From Linnemannia hyalina (taxonomy: Eukaryota; Mortierellomycota; Mortierellomycetes; Mortierellales; Mortierellaceae): 64,000 bases of DNA. This document shows, piece by piece, positions 21,576-31,803 of this stretch. Both the position numbers and the translations under genes were made by a program. The notes under the pieces are model-generated. The model was not told where the DNA came from, ran no database searches, and saw only the letters and a list, made by a program, of their open reading frames with translations. Position 1 is the stretch's first letter. Each line of letters opens with the position of its first letter. The stretch lies in the NCBI GenBank assembly GCA_019671135.1, contig JAHRHY010000004.1, forward strand, positions 2,976,001-3,040,000, in the 5' to 3' direction.

Positions 21576-22597
21576 TGTCTACATGGAGAGATTGTTCTCC
21601 ATTTTCCATTTAAGGGTTCTTATTACACAACGTCTTTGCTTGATCCTCCCCTCTCGTCTTTGCCCTCAAATCCTGTTCCTGCTCTTGTGTCGCATCCAAC
21701 AACCCTTTGTTGCCACCATTGTCACATTGTGCACGCCGCTTTATCTCAGAGGCAACAAGTCAAGCAAAATGGGCGAGACACTTTCCTGATCGAGGTGCAC
21801 TGCCGCACTTCTCCACACTTCTCCACACAAACAACCTTCATTGACGAGCACAGCACAGTCCCTCAGCAATAGCATAAATAGACCTCGACCCCCATTCCAG
21901 TTTAGCTCTTTCCCTAGTAACTTGAATATACACCTTTTCCCACCTTGAACCCTTTGTCCCATTTGCCTTCGCATAGCCTCTCTTCCTCCCCTCACCTCCC
22001 GTCCATCTCCACCCCGGTCTAGTCTTGGGAAAGGTTTTTTTTTTTTTTTTTTTTTTGGATGAAGTTATTCTCACAGCCCTGTGAAGTCTTATTCTCACAG
22101 GGTCCTAAAATTTTACATGGGTTTAGCATGAAGAAGGTGACATGGTCTTTGTGCAAAAACAGTTTCTCTACTTTTTTTTCTCAAACTGCTCGCAATCACT
22201 TCAAGACTCTCTGAAGCCATCCTAACTATTGTTGCCATGGCCTACCACCTTCATACTCCTGCTTTCTTCGACCAAATTTAACTTTTTTGACCATCTAATG
22301 GTCCTATCCTTTCGATTGTCAGGGTTTCTGGTCGAGAAATCGACCACATTTTTCTGGGCATAAATCACGTGTAACGTCATATGATAACTATGCAAAAACT
22401 CAACCACTTTGGGAAAGTCCCAGGCACCAAGGGACCAGGTCTAGGGTCTTTTGTATCTATTTATTTATTCTTCTTATATATGGGTATCTTGCATTGTGGT
22501 TGGAAAGGGGGACGGGATAAGAGGATAATTATGGATGGTGAACAGGAATCGCATGATATTCTCTGTAGCAATTACATGAGAGGAGGCAGAGGCGCAC
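21576..22597. other. Non-coding region with T-run
   Basis: No supported gene. Pyrimidine-rich from 21600 to 22030, a T-run of about 24 near 22036-22058, then a short repeated TTCTCACAG motif (22068 and 22091). Confidence 0.3.
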
Positions 22598-22601
22598 ATT
22601 A

Positions 22602-22787
22602 CAGAACCCACACTTGAACGACGTCGACATACGTATCCTGTATTCTGGGTCCTTTAGAAACCTCCATCATATTGTTGGTGTCCTCTTCGTTCTCTTCTAC
22701 AGGTTCTGGAGCCTCCTCAACAGGGTTTGGAGCCTCTTCAACAGGTTCTTGCACCTCCTCCACAATAAGACTACGGGTACGGGGCAT
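22602..22787 (-). CDS. Small acidic ORF, unrecognised
   Basis: 62 codons from ATG 22787 (MPRTRSLIV), with an internal EEAPxPVEE repeat. A GTGTGGGT donor-like site near its end suggests it may be the first exon of a longer gene whose remainder I cannot trace. No domain. Possibly a decayed transposon N-terminus. Confidence 0.25.
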
Positions 22788-22999
22788 GGAGGGTTGGGAG
22801 GTTGGGCGAAGTAGAAAGTGGGGGACAGAGATTGAGTGAGTGATGGTTGAATGGATGAGAGGGAATCAATGCAATCGTTTTTGACCAAGAAAACAAACAG
22901 CGGTCGAACGGTAAACCACCTTCCCTAACGTAATTTTGAGTGGTAAATCCTTTTTTTGCGTCACTGAAGGGGGTCTCCAAGCCCGTTTAAGAGTACTCT

Positions 23000-23235
23000 A
23001 GTCAAAAAATTCGAAAAATCTGGTCGAGATCTCGACCAGAAACAATCGATGGGATAATTGACAAAGACTTTGATGCCAATATTTCATTGAACCAGAACCC
23101 CAATCATGTCCATTCTTATACCAATCGATGCAACCTACAACCCCTTCCCCCGTACCAATTGAGGACATTACAGCGGTCCTACAACTCTGGCCTTCGACCC
23201 CCTCCCCTGAGTAACAACGATGATAGTCCAAAACT
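23000..23235 (-). repeat. Dispersed repeat, inverted copy of 59500-59600
   Basis: The stretch around 23125-23215 reads, on the minus strand, the same as 59505-59600 (TCAGGGGAGAGGGTCGA-like start, GTCCTCAATTGGTACGGGGG). A 20-bp perfect palindrome CTGGTCGAGATCTCGACCAG lies just outside at 23019-23038. Confidence 0.5.
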
Positions 23236-23284
23236 TGTTCTTACTCTATTGCATATTTGCCGTGAAACGCAGATAAGATACCAA

Positions 23285-23440
23285 TTTTTAAAAAATCGCA
23301 TCTTGCTTGGTGCCTATTTATATTGTATCTCTCTTGCAAATTCGAATCGTTTACGTCAACTCGAATGGTACACAGTTCGTTGACAGAGAGTTGGATGTTT
23401 TAAAACCCATTTCCGTGTGCCGTGTACGCCTACGGCCATT
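23285..23440 (+). repeat. Dispersed repeat family A, copy 1
   Basis: Begins TTTTTAAAAAATCGCATC; related copies at 52330-52497 (inverted) and 62622-62790. Non-coding; no clear TIR. Confidence 0.6.
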
Positions 23441-23611
23441 CTTGACTAAACCTACCGCATCCTCCGATCTGCGCAGTCGATGGCTATGGTGGGGGACCAC
23501 ATGGGAGGTTTTTTTCCACTTTTTCTGCCACTTGGGTGGCTTTTTATTCGTGAAATTGTTTTGCAAAATAATGCGACTGATTTCTCTTTAGTATTTGGGA
23601 GGGTAAGGGAG

Positions 23612-24139
23612 CTAGTCTTCCCTATCGGAGGCCTCATCGAGTGGTGGGTGGGCACTACCCGTTAGGGACGTGAAGTTCATAAGGTTCGGGTGGGGAGACG
23701 GGCGGTTGGTAGGGGATTTAGAAGTGGCGTCCGCGAAGTTCAGCGTTAGTATTGCGCTGATGACTTCATCGAGGCTGCGGGCGACGTTGGTGAGCGTTGG
23801 GTCACGATCTTGGAGGCGAGTCTGAGCTGAGATCAGGGATATGAGCGCAGGGTAGCTAGGCGAAGGGGTAGGGGCGGGGTGATGGTGGAAGTCATCGGCT
23901 AGAGATGTAAGGGATTGTGAGATGCGGGTGACGGCCTTGAGGCAAGCTTCAATCTCCGGGAGAGCGGTCATGATCGCGGGCCCACCGGAAGTCCAGTATT
24001 GGTGGTTGATGCCGCCGCCGGCTTGGACAGAGGCGTAACCAGTTTTCATCTTCTCAGAAGCGGCGGTAAGACGCGTAAGGACGTCACCGAGGGAGAAGTT
24101 GAGTTGCTCAAGGCGAGCGTTCGAGGCGCGGGGCGACAT
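23612..24139 (-). CDS. Small unknown protein, GC-richer than its surroundings
   Basis: A single open frame of 175 codons from ATG 24139 (MSPRASNARLEQL), helical in the first half with Leu-rich heptad-like spacing and Pro/Ser-rich after about residue 85, ending DEASDRED. Base composition is more even and GC-richer than the flanking AT-rich repeats, which suggests a real, possibly host, gene. I do not recognise the family. Further exons cannot be excluded. Confidence 0.45.
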   Translation of the reverse strand: MSPRASNARLEQLNFSLGDVLTRLTAASEKMKTGYASVQAGGGINHQYWTSGGPAIMTALPEIEACLKAVTRISQSLTSLADDFHHHPAPTPSPSYPALISLISAQTRLQDRDPTLTNVARSLDEVISAILTLNFADATSKSPTNRPSPHPNLMNFTSLTGSAHPPLDEASDRED

Positions 24140-24564
24140 GGAGAGCACGCTGCGTTAATCGGTGGGAGTGGAGCTAGGGGGAAGAGCCGGGAAGGTATGC
24201 TTAGGAAGGGTGTGGGTGATCGATCCCTAAGTGCGATGAACGCGCACGTGTATCTTTTCAAAAGCCGTCCAGTTCCTACTGTTTTACATGAACATTATCG
24301 TGAGGTTACCTTCGAGGGTTCTTGCAAGGTTTCTGTGAGATGTTGTTGTGACGGTCCGTGTGGAGTTCTTGTGGAAGGTTCGTGAGCGGTTCTTGAGAAA
24401 GGGCTATGGTGAGTGTCGTTATATTGTATGATATCTTGAAAAATGTTGTTTAAGTGATTGTGCAGGTTGCTAGAACCTATACTCTTTTTATACCGCTTCA
24501 TCCTCACTGTTTGACTCTGGATTTGATTTTCCACTTCTACTTTCTCGTACGATCCCATGACCCT

Positions 24565-24985
24565 TTTCCTTATTTATGCACCGTGCATATTTATTTTTTT
24601 CGCTAGTCTACCTACGTTCTCATACTCCTCTTCCCTGTTCATGCGCTGTGCATACATACTTTTTTCTTTCGCCACTGCACCTATACCCCTTTTCTTTGTT
24701 CATGCTCTATGCGTACGTTCCTATTTCCTCACCCGCTCCTTTGGGCATTTATTTCATTCACTACTGATGCCCTGGCACGTTCCCATGCCCCCTTTTTGTT
24801 TGTTGATGCTCTGTGAATGCCTCTTTTTCATTTTTTTCCTTTCGTGACCGGCGCCTGGCACGTTTCCGAGTATTTCCTTTAGGCAAGCGCAATAATATGT
24901 GCATTCCTTCCCCCCCCTTACCTTCGCTTGCGCGCTCCCATACCCCTTTTCTTTTCCTTATGCGCTATGCATGCTGTGTGATTAA
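24565..24985 (+). repeat. Diverged tandem repeat with TTCATGCGCTGTGCAT-type core
   Basis: About five to six imperfect units of roughly 60-80 bp, each with a TATGC(A/T)CxxTGCAT-like core followed by a pyrimidine-rich stretch. Non-coding. Confidence 0.5.
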
Positions 24986-25107
24986 CAACACCAAAGGCTG
25001 GAAACTTGGATGGTCCTTTTTTTTTTTTTTTTTTGGGGGGTTGGACATTGAAACATACGGTGGATTGTCAGAGTCAAGGAGACAAAGAATTGCTGTTGTT
25101 GTTTATT

Positions 25108-25606
25108 AGGGAGGCCTTTCACGTCCAAGTTATCATATGGTGTTTGTTACATCTCTGTAGATCTCGACAATATCCATAGCGACTATGGGATGAGAATGTA
25201 TATATGATACCAAGCATATAAGACAACCATTGTAACATTTTTTGTTTAACTATCCTACTAAACACCAACCTATTCTCCAAACAACAAAGTCTTCTTATTT
25301 TTCGCACACCACACTCTTGAATATGTCCATCTACTATTAACCTGTAACCCTCACTGCAAGATTCGCCAGAGTAGTTCTTGTATGTCATCATCTAAAGCAC
25401 TTGTACTCTCAACTGTATCTTTGGGGCGAAATACAGGGGAGAGATTACATTTTAAAAATTCTTGTGCTGTCTATTGCTATTTTATTCTGTGTTCTGTTGC
25501 CCACTATGAAGAGATATGTCAGTTATGGAAGTAAACACTCCGTTCCTTGGGCTTTGGATATTTTTTATATGCCTTTTTATATCCTCTGCACATGAAGGGG
25601 CCGCTA
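25108..25606 (+). mobile_element. MITE-like family B, copy 1
   Basis: About 495 bp starting AGGCCTTTCACG and ending CATGAAGGGGCC, so the ends are imperfect inverted repeats. Related copies: 60676-61175 (full length) and 47958-48190 (5' part). No coding capacity. Confidence 0.6.
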
Positions 25607-25744
25607 GGTACTGAGGCAGGACTCTTCCATAGGTGTCCTGCCATGAACTAAAGTGCTCCACAAAAGTGCTCCATCTTTATTTGAATTCATCCTTTTTTTT
25701 TTAAATGCTTATCATCCATCTTTGCAATTAGCCCCGGGATTAGG

Positions 25745-26097
25745 GCTTCTAATCGAATCATTCGAATCGAATTTTGCCAGATTCGAATTCGGTTCGAATA
25801 AAGTAAGTTCGAATTCTATTCGAATCCGAATAGAAGTATTAATTCGAATTCGATTCGATTGGATTCGAATAAAATCAATCGAATTATTCGAACCATTCGA
25901 ACCATTCGAACCTATTCAAATTCGAATTATTCGAACCAATCGAACCTATTCGAACCATTCGAACCTAATCGAATTCGAATTATTCGAACCATTCGAACCA
26001 TTCGAACCTATTCGAATTTGAATTATTTGAACCATTCGAACCATTTGAACCTATTCGAATTTGAATTATTCGAACCATTCGAATCATTCGACTTATA
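25745..26097 (+). repeat. TTCGAA-based minisatellite
   Basis: About 350 bp made almost entirely of variants of ATTCGAACC and ATTCGAATT, in higher-order blocks of roughly 36-60 bp. Open in one frame by chance of the repeat. A smaller patch of the same motif interrupts the CRN fragment near 9300. Confidence 0.9.
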
Positions 26098-26226
26098 AAT
26101 ACATCATACCAAGTGAACCATTCAAATTATAATAACATCTAGGGCGCCCTAATTACATCATTCTATTCAAAGACATCATTCAAATTGCCACATTTGGCCC
26201 CAGATTACCAGGTTTATACAAGAGTA

Positions 26227-28824
26227 CAGTCGAAAGTGGTTTTTATGATCATTTTGATAGTGAAATTGATCAGAAAAAGTAATTGGAACATTTGAATTGA
26301 CCTCCACAAAAACACTACTGTAAAGCGACGAAAGTATATAGCGCACGTGACGGTCACGCAGTCACACCCCATCTTTGGAGAAAAACGAATAGAGAACAAT
26401 TCCAGCATGCATACGTTCATTAACCCACTCCTCAACGTCATGTCAACAAACAACTCCAACAAAAGACCCCAGTACTTTGCGGAGAAGGCGAAGGTGCGAG
26501 TTAAGAAACATAAACCTGTTCCTACTATGCTGGTATCCAAGAAGGAAAAAACATACACAAAAAAACAGCTTGATGAAATACAGACTATTCGCCATCTCCG
26601 GTACCTTGACCTTTTGACAAGTGCCAGGAGTAATGATATGAGCGCTCTCCATACGTTTCCTACCGCCAGCGAGTATGAGGTCCCGATGACAAGAGTCTCC
26701 CACACCCTGGAAACCCAAGTCGAACTGTTGGACATTTATCACTATCTCGACAATCGGAAGTGAAAATTTTTACGCTAGTCACGCACAATCGAATTGATAA
26801 GACAAGAGAGGGATCTTTGTTAACAGCCCAGACACCTCCATTTATGTCGGTGTCTGGTCATATGACTAAATTACTGTCTCTAGCCTAATTACATTAGCTG
26901 ACACCCCCGAGACAGGCAAATATGCGACAGGAAGGAGAACCTCCCGTTCAAGTTTTCACAGCATTCCTTTGGACCGGCGATAGGAGTCGACCTTAAACAG
27001 CCTACCCTTCATGCGATGCTCAAGCGGGAACTAAAGATACGCACTGCAGCGAAGTCGTCCCATCCTGGCGCTCATTACATCGTCAGCCGCAAGCACCTGC
27101 TGGTCGAGCAGGTCCTCCTTCACTGGTTACAAGATCGACGACAGTCGAACGTTCCTGTGCATGGAAAAATGCTGAAGGAGGCTGGACGTACCGCATGTAT
27201 GGTTCTTTGCGACCTGGAGGATGAATCGGGAGGTACGGTTTCCGAGGCACCTCTATCATTTTCGGCCTACTGGTTTGACTCGCTCAAGAAACGGAATGCT
27301 TTGTCGTATTGTCAGCTTCATGGGAGGCTGGATCAGTGGATTTGGATGCGATCGAACCCCAGCTCGTCAAGATCCGCCAGCTTTGCGCTCAGTACACTCC
27401 CGACAACATTTTCAACTGCGACGAGACCGGAATGTACCTGAAGGAGTTGGACACCAAGTCTTACACCACACCGCTTTCTAGGTCTGGTGCCAAAGCTTTC
27501 AGGGAGTGCAGAGTGTCCATTTTGTTTTGTATTAACGCCTCAGGCACATCCCTCACTAAGGCCAAGACAATGCGTGCATTGAAACCTTTGATTCTCGGTA
27601 ATACTTAACAAAGTCGATCTGTTTTGTTTTCTATTTTCTGCTCGATATGCTAACCTTACGGCTGCTTGACTTTCCTTAGCTGAACACTTCACAAGTGGTA
27701 TTAGCAACGAGGCAACCGCGGAGATGGTCGTAGAAAGAACGAGCTCAGGATGGATGACCCGCGAAGTCTTTGTACGGTGGCTACAACTGTTGGATGACGA
27801 GCTTTCACAACCGACTCTTCTTCTTCTGGATTCTGCCGGATCACACAACAACGTCGATATGCGCGATGCTAAACAAGGGGTTCAGTGGAAACATCTTCGC
27901 ATACAGCGGCTTCCTGCACACTCAACATCTGTTACTCAACCTCTAGACGCCGGGGTCATCAGTGCATTCAAAAGGGCCTTCTTGGATATGCTTGGCTTCG
28001 AGACATATTACGCTCGAACCTTCGATAGAACGAGAAGTATCTCTAATGGGCGCGCATGGACATTGATTCCGCACGCGTGGAGTCAAACCAAGCCCTCCAC
28101 GCTACGTAACTGCTTCGCCAAAACCCCCGTCCTTCCAACAGCAATGCGCGAAGAACTACAACGACGACAGGCAACCAGAGGCGAACAGCCGGAAAGGCTC
28201 CAGAGCACTCATTACGAACAATATGCAGAGAGGGAGCGGGCATATTTCGAACATCTCATCGCTGAGGTTCGGCAGGGCAACGTCTTATCTTTCAGGACGG
28301 TGGAGGACAAGGGCGAGTTGTTTGAGGAGGAGCCACACCAGGGCGACGCAAATGGAAAGGGACAAGGCAACACTCACAGAGGTGGAAGTGGTTCCACAAA
28401 TCACGACGGATCTGAAAGCTCGCCGCTTGCAGACACTGATCTCGATACGGCCGCTCATACGCTGAAGCACCCAGCGGGGAATAGCGATTTTCTCACCGTC
28501 GATGGTCTCAAGCATGTCCGACAGAGTGCACAAGGAGGGTCGGGAAAAGCGCAGAGCGTAGGAAAGATGGTGAAGCAGTTGGTGCATGCTTGCGTAGCCC
28601 TGAGAGACGAGGAGTTGCAGACGGATGCCGCCAAGCAACAGTGATTCTTTTTTTCTCTCTATTCGTTTTTCTCCAAAGATGGGGTGTGACTGCGTGACCG
28701 TCACGTGCGCTATATACTTTCGTCGCTTTACAGTAGTGTTTTTGTGGAGGTCAATTCAAATGTTCCAATTACTTTTTCTGATCAATTTCACTATCAAAAT
28801 GATCATAAAAACCACTTTCGACTG
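26227..28824 (+). mobile_element. Complete pogo-like (Tc1/mariner superfamily) transposon
   Basis: 2598 bp with about 170-bp essentially identical TIRs (26227-26396 and 28655-28824), ends CAGTCGAAAG...CTTTCGACTG, flanked by TA at 26225-26226 and 28825-28826. The TIR identity indicates recent insertion. Confidence 0.92.
26440..28644 (+). pseudogene. Pogo-like DDE transposase, one frameshift
   Basis: ATG 26440 (MSTNNSNKR). Exon 1 ends at about 26758 (YHYLDNR), intron to about 26928, then a CENP-B/Tc5-type DNA-binding region and the DDE_1 catalytic core: IFNCDETGMY (about 27412), LLLDSAGSHNN (about 27825) and TQPLDAG (about 27930). Another intron separates 27605 and about 27680. Near 27324 one base appears missing compared with the second copy at 43180, so the catalytic exon is split between frames. 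The C-terminus is Gly/Ser-rich with an acidic EEEPHQG segment, and its end is intact. Paralogue at 42397-43970. It would be active in trans-deficient form only; whether the frameshift is genuine is uncertain. Confidence 0.8.
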
Positions 28825-28826
28825 TA

Positions 28827-29392
28827 CTCTTCGTCCTAATGATACACGTGATTATAGCACATAACCCTCCACGGGGGGAGAGGCTGTAAGCCGGGCTTAA
28901 GATTAGGGCTAGAAGTAGTGTATCTATGCTAGTAATTGTGTGTGCTTCTTACTAACTGACAAAACGACGTGGAGTAGAGTACTATGACTAAACGAAAGAG
29001 TTGTCGTTTGGATGTTTGAGGGAAAAAAAGGAAACCTCATATGAAAGAACGGGTATAAGGGAAAAATAGAAAAACCTTGGAAGGGCAAAGCCCTGGAGAG
29101 CAGGTGTAGAAAAGACAATAATGACTACAGTAGAATATGTATATGTGTGTGTGAGGATAAAAAATAAAAACCTCGGTAGATATGTTGATAAGCTGTGAGG
29201 AAAAAATAAAAACCTCAATATAGTGAATTTGATTGCAAGAGGAAAGCGGGGAAACCTCTGCGGATGTTTGTTATTATTGTGAGGAAAAAGGTTGTGGCAC
29301 CATTAAAAAACCTCGAACAAATCGTCAGTGCGATTTTTGTTCAAACAAAACGTCGATGCGTTTTATGTGTCAATCGGAGGATATGATTGTCT
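28827..29392 (-). repeat. Repeat target and 3' flank of a gypsy element
   Basis: 28825-28862 carries TACTCTTCGTC...CACGTGATTATAGC, shared with 37275 and 54260. From 29020 to 29330 GAGG...AAAAA...ACCTC blocks recur about every 50-60 bp. Similar blocks follow the gypsy remnant at 47000-47330. Probably the 3' non-coding region or LTR of the chromovirus. Confidence 0.45.
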
Positions 29393-31803
29393 TCAATCCT
29401 TCCCGATCCGAGAACGAGTTCTAGGTCTCAACTCATTGATTTTTGATTGACTGGACTGAGTGAGCTTATTGCGAGTAAGGTTGTTTTCACCTTTTTTAGG
29501 TGTGAACTTGTTCTTCTTTTTGTTCGAGCGATTGCTACTGTGAGGTTCGCTCATTTGCTCGTCGGTGGTAAGCGTTGGCTGATCCGTTTGCGAATCATGA
29601 CGAGAGTGCGGACGAGGATCCTCATTACGGGGTGGGTGATCGGCCCAATAGTCCGTGATGCATTTCCTCTCAACAAAATTGTCCTCTGGTTCCCAGGTGT
29701 TGTCGTTATCAGAATAATTTCTCCACTTGACAAAGTACTCCCATGTCCCTTCCTTTGTACAACGAGCGTCAAGAACTTTCTCGACTTCGTACGTAAGGAA
29801 AGAGTCTGGGTCTTCATATACAAGTTTGAGCTGCGAGGGCGCATAGTTACGACCAAGCATAGAGCCAGTGCCATCTTTGAGGATGTATGCACCGCCCTTG
29901 TTTTTACGAACAACAGTAAACGGTCCTTCATATCTCGGAGAGAGGGAGTCTCCTTTGATAGGATCAACCGCCATAACTGTGGAACCATCAGGAAATTCGC
30001 TGTGCAGTATCGTTTTATTGAATCTCTCAATCATTTTCCGCTGATTAGATTTCGCCTTCGCTTCAATAGCGGGGAACACGATCGTAGTCATAAATTCGAG
30101 TCTCTTCAGCAAGTCTTCATGGGACATGACCTGGTTCGAGAGGTCAGTGTAATTGTAGTGTCCGTTTTCCTTGCGTGCGAAGAAAAGAGAGTAAGGCGTG
30201 GAACCATGCAGACTCGCAATGTTTGCATTGAGGGCAAATTGGGCCATGGGAACATGACGATCCCATTCGTGGTTTTTGCCTTTGGTCTCTTTTCGAAGAA
30301 TTTCTTTGACCGCTTTAACCCGGTTCTCGGCTAGTCCATTGCCTCTCGGATGATAGGGTGTGACAAGACGGTGATGGATACCCAATTGTTCTGTCATTAT
30401 TTTTGTGACCTGATTGGAAAATTCTTTTCCGTTATCTGATTGAAGGACTCGGGGGAATCCGATCAGGGTAAAAATGTCAAACAGCGTGGTCGCAACAGTA
30501 GCGGCTGTTTTATCAGGTATAGCTCTCAAAATAACGAAGCGGGTGCATACGTCTGTCAGGACGAGAAGATATTTGTTGTTTTTCGAGGACAAATGGAATT
30601 CACCAGCGAGATCTACAGTCATATGCTCGCCTGGTAAATGTGCATGAATAGCCTTGAGGGGATGGTACCCTTTGCGAGTGATATTAATGCGTTGACACTC
30701 AGGGCATTGTTTGACGTGCTCAAGACAATCCTTGACCATGAATGGCCACGTCTTATCTTGGGCGTGAATTTTGTCAACCATTTTGTTCGCACCAATGTGA
30801 CCGAGGGAGTGAACCTCAGTCATGAGTGAAGGACGGTCTTTCGCTGCGACAGTGATTCTAGGAACCGATTTGTCTTTGAGCATATGAATGTAGCCGTACA
30901 CTTTCATTGGTGTTTTCAACTTAGGCCTGTCAGTCCACAACTTCTGAGGGAACTGACGAGATAACGCATCAGGTAACACATTGAGTACTCCAGGACGGTA
31001 AACAATGTTGAACGAGTAAGCCATGATGGTGTCAAACCAAGTTGTCATCATTGGGTTCAAATCTTGCTGTGAGTGAAGAAAAGTAAGAGCCCGATGATCG
31101 GTGAACAAGGTAAAATGGTAACCCCAAAGATATTGATGGAATTTTTTCAATGCGAAAACGATCGCTAATAACTCCTTCTTAGTAGCGGAATATTTTCTCT
31201 CTCGGTCCTGCAAAGTGCGAGCCATGAAAGATATGTAGTTGACGTTCGAGGGAACGGACTGCATATCCTTCGGTTCGGGTACACCTTCCGGCAACTGATA
31301 CAGTACCGCACCAATTCCAACGTTGGACGCGTCCGTGGCAACGTAGAACGGTCGACTGAAGTCTGGAAAGGATAACACAGGAGCTCGTACAAGTAGTTCC
31401 TTGAGTCCATTGAAAGAATCCATTTCATCTTTTGATAATTTAAAAGTTCCTTCTCTGTGACGAAGTGCATCAAGTGGTGCAGCAATAGTACTGTAGAGAG
31501 GGATATATTCATGAAAGAAATTGAGGGTGCGCAAATATGATTGCACTTGTTTGGCAGTGGTAGGTGGTGCCCATTCGTGAATGTTAGCCAACTTGGTAGG
31601 GTCGACTTTCTTTCCAAAGAGATCAACAATGAATCCCAGCAGAGAGATCTGTGTGCTGAAAAAATTGCACTTGTTCTTGTTGATGATCAATTTCGCCTCG
31701 TTGAGTCTTTCGATCACACATTTGACATGAGCTGCATGCTCTTCTCTGCTTTTTGAAAAGATAACAATGTCATCAATAAAGTTCAGAACAAAAGGCAAAT
31801 CGC
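29393..31803 (-). pseudogene. Ty3/gypsy chromovirus polyprotein, 5'-truncated
   Basis: An open frame of 801 codons starting inside reverse transcriptase at FIDDIVIFS (residues 8-16), so gag, protease and most of RT are missing. In order: RNase H (VATDASNVGIGAVL, TDHRALTF), an integrase zinc finger (H..H..CPEC), the integrase core with DLAGEF, QSDNGKEF and GLAENRVK as the DD-E residues, and a chromodomain (EVEKVLDAR, YFVKWRNYSDNDNTWEPEDNF). The tail is basic. The upstream edge at about 31803 joins directly to a LINE ORF on the same strand. The remaining frame has no stops, so the truncation is fairly recent. Confidence 0.9.

Noticed and set aside
25650..26098. Ile/Arg/Thr-rich protein
   Set aside because: A translation of the TTCGAA minisatellite.
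28890..28915. Telomere-like TTAGGG
   Set aside because: A single TTAGGG at most; no array, so no evidence for a chromosome end.
29447..30334. 295-codon plus-strand ORF
   Set aside because: Antisense of the intact gypsy polyprotein, which carries all recognisable domains.
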